Assembly (NCBI GenBank): GCA_032768795.1
Contig: CP136490.1
Location: 310,001 to 374,000 of the forward strand
DNA length: 64,000 nucleotides
DNA from: Tremella fuciformis
Lineage: Eukaryota > Basidiomycota > Tremellomycetes > Tremellales > Tremellaceae
Reading direction: 5' to 3'
Shown here: piece after piece, positions 63,133 to 64,000 of the stretch
Layout of the letters: each line of letters opens with the position of its first letter
Position numbering within the stretch: the first letter of the stretch is position 1
Translations under genes and position numbers: made by a program
The notes under the pieces: model-generated
The model's input: only the letters and a program-made list of their open reading frames with translations
Database searches by the model: none
Told to the model about the DNA's origin: nothing

Positions 63133-63551
63133 GTCTGTTCTCTCAAGGTGCTGTGATCGAGAAACCTCATTTTGACGTCCCGCAACCTACTCTAGCCTGT
63201 CCATTTGACATTAGTCTCTTTCCTTTCATGGATGACCTTGGGCGTTTGGCCTGAGGTCTGAAAGAATATCAAGGTGAGCATCGAGCAAGTCCGACCAGAC
63301 ACCGAAGGCTCGCGAGGACGTCTAGGAAGAACAGACGCAAATCCATAGCCTAGGAGAACAGACCTGAGCCCTATGCGCGGGCGCGATCAACGTGTGTTGG
63401 GGCTAAGTCTATAAAGCACACATCGGAGCCCCTGCCGAGCAAGATTATTCAATTGTTCGAAGGACAAGAGAGGAGGGAACCTTGGTCCCTTGGCCTCTGA
63501 CGCACGGGACCTTGCGGTCGTTCGCCACCCGCCACGTTGGCCGCTGAAGGG
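63133..63551. other. intergenic, no supported gene
   Basis: No gene is recognised. A TATAAA at 63409 on the plus strand has no plausible downstream plus-strand gene and is probably fortuitous. Confidence 0.4.
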
Positions 63552-63971
63552 TCAAATACCCGACATGACGGTGTCTGTGTCTTGATTAGTCTCGCTACTC
63601 TCCTTCTTTGGAGCTCTACCCTTCCACAACAATAGTTTCTCGCGAATCGCCCGCTTGACTGGCAGCTCATTGCCGCCATCGCGCGACGTAGCGCTCTGGC
63701 TATCAGGCTGCAGCAGGCCGGACGTGAGATCAGTCATGTCAAATCCTTCTGCCAGGACCTCATCTGCCAGCGCCGAGCCGCAAAACGTTCGCAGCTGCTG
63801 ATACGTCCCTGACAGATGTTGCGATTGTTTATGCAGAAAATCTACCATCTCTTCGTTGATCCGGGTAAGGCGCGCTTGCGCGTGGATATCTCGCTCGGAG
63901 GCTGCGTCATTCTGAATTGAGGGGCTTGGCAACCGCTGCCCGCTCCGAGCGTCCGGAGATGGCGGCTCCAC
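63552..63971 (-). CDS. orphan protein at the right window edge
   Basis: A 139-codon minus-strand frame ends DTDTVMSGI at 63552. The ATG at 63971 (MEPPSPDARSGQRLPSPS) may be the true start, but only 29 bases of window remain upstream, so further exons cannot be excluded. A polar N-terminus precedes a probable coiled coil (ARLTRINEEMVDFLHKQSQHL), a short helical part (CGSALADEVLAEGF) and a basic stretch (IREKLLLWKGRAPKKE). No domain is recognised; it may be partial. Confidence 0.45.
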   Translation of the reverse strand: MEPPSPDARSGQRLPSPSIQNDAASERDIHAQARLTRINEEMVDFLHKQSQHLSGTYQQLRTFCGSALADEVLAEGFDMTDLTSGLLQPDSQSATSRDGGNELPVKRAIREKLLLWKGRAPKKESSETNQDTDTVMSGI

Positions 63972-64000
63972 AAAGCCAAGAGAGGGTGTAGTCGACCTCG

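Noticed and set aside
1..64000. tRNA, rRNA or CRISPR features
   Set aside because: No convincing A/B-box tRNA pattern, rRNA segment or regularly spaced repeat array was seen; CRISPR is not expected in a eukaryote.

Overview
The window is nuclear DNA of a basidiomycete fungus. The genes are dense, GC-rich and split by many short introns (mostly 40-70 nt, GTNNGN donors, CTGAC/CTNAC-like branch points, YAG acceptors). The identifiable proteins (Pmc1-type Ca2+-ATPase, ERG24, Kei1-like IPC synthase subunit, Yap-type bZIP, GATA factor) are fungal. The intron style and long disordered low-complexity regions suggest Tremellomycetes (Cryptococcus/Kwoniella/Saitozyma relatives). That placement is an inference; no rRNA or other marker is present.

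Layout. (1) 1-20.4 kb is accessory in character. It has small orphan genes, a tandem pair of two-helix membrane proteins (3973-5776), a small tail-anchored protein (6285-6778) and a Gly/Ala/His-rich hydrophilic protein (6899-8294). It also has three paralogous GRE2-like NAD(P)-dependent reductases (9055, 11249, 19002). Between the second and third reductase lie one unrelated orphan and three orphan proteins that form a recognisable family (15135, 16372, 17798). Several of these genes have a clear TATA box 70-120 bp upstream of the ATG. (2) 20.5-31.6 kb is conserved core: a kynurenine-type aminotransferase, SPO11, a PMC1-like Ca2+ pump and ribosomal protein uL6 (RPL9). (3) 32.0-34.5 kb is a nested mobile-element insertion. 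An apparently full-length Fot1/pogo-like DDE transposon with near-perfect ~45-bp inverted ends and TA flanks sits inside an older element bounded by degenerate CCGGCAA-containing inverted repeats. (4) 34.5-57.1 kb is again core or regulatory: a GATA factor with a very long leader, ERG24, RPS3 (uS3), a KEI1-like gene, TRAPPC13-like, citrate synthase, DOM34/Pelota, a Yap-type bZIP, a disordered protein, an AT-hook protein and a NUDCD1-like protein. (5) 57.1-64 kb is a second orphan-rich block, all on the minus strand. It includes a tandem pair of paralogous basic/coiled-coil proteins and several unknown proteins, two of which may be distant paralogs.

The core genes do not form one pathway; they are housekeeping genes in ordinary eukaryotic arrangement, with some compact divergent promoters (RPS3/KEI1, AT-hook/NUDCD1, KAT/SPO11). 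The best candidates for undescribed biology are the TGSVL-motif family interleaved with reductases, the tandem coiled-coil pair, the two-helix membrane pair, and the nested transposon. Exon junctions were inferred by eye from splice signals and frame continuity and need transcript support.
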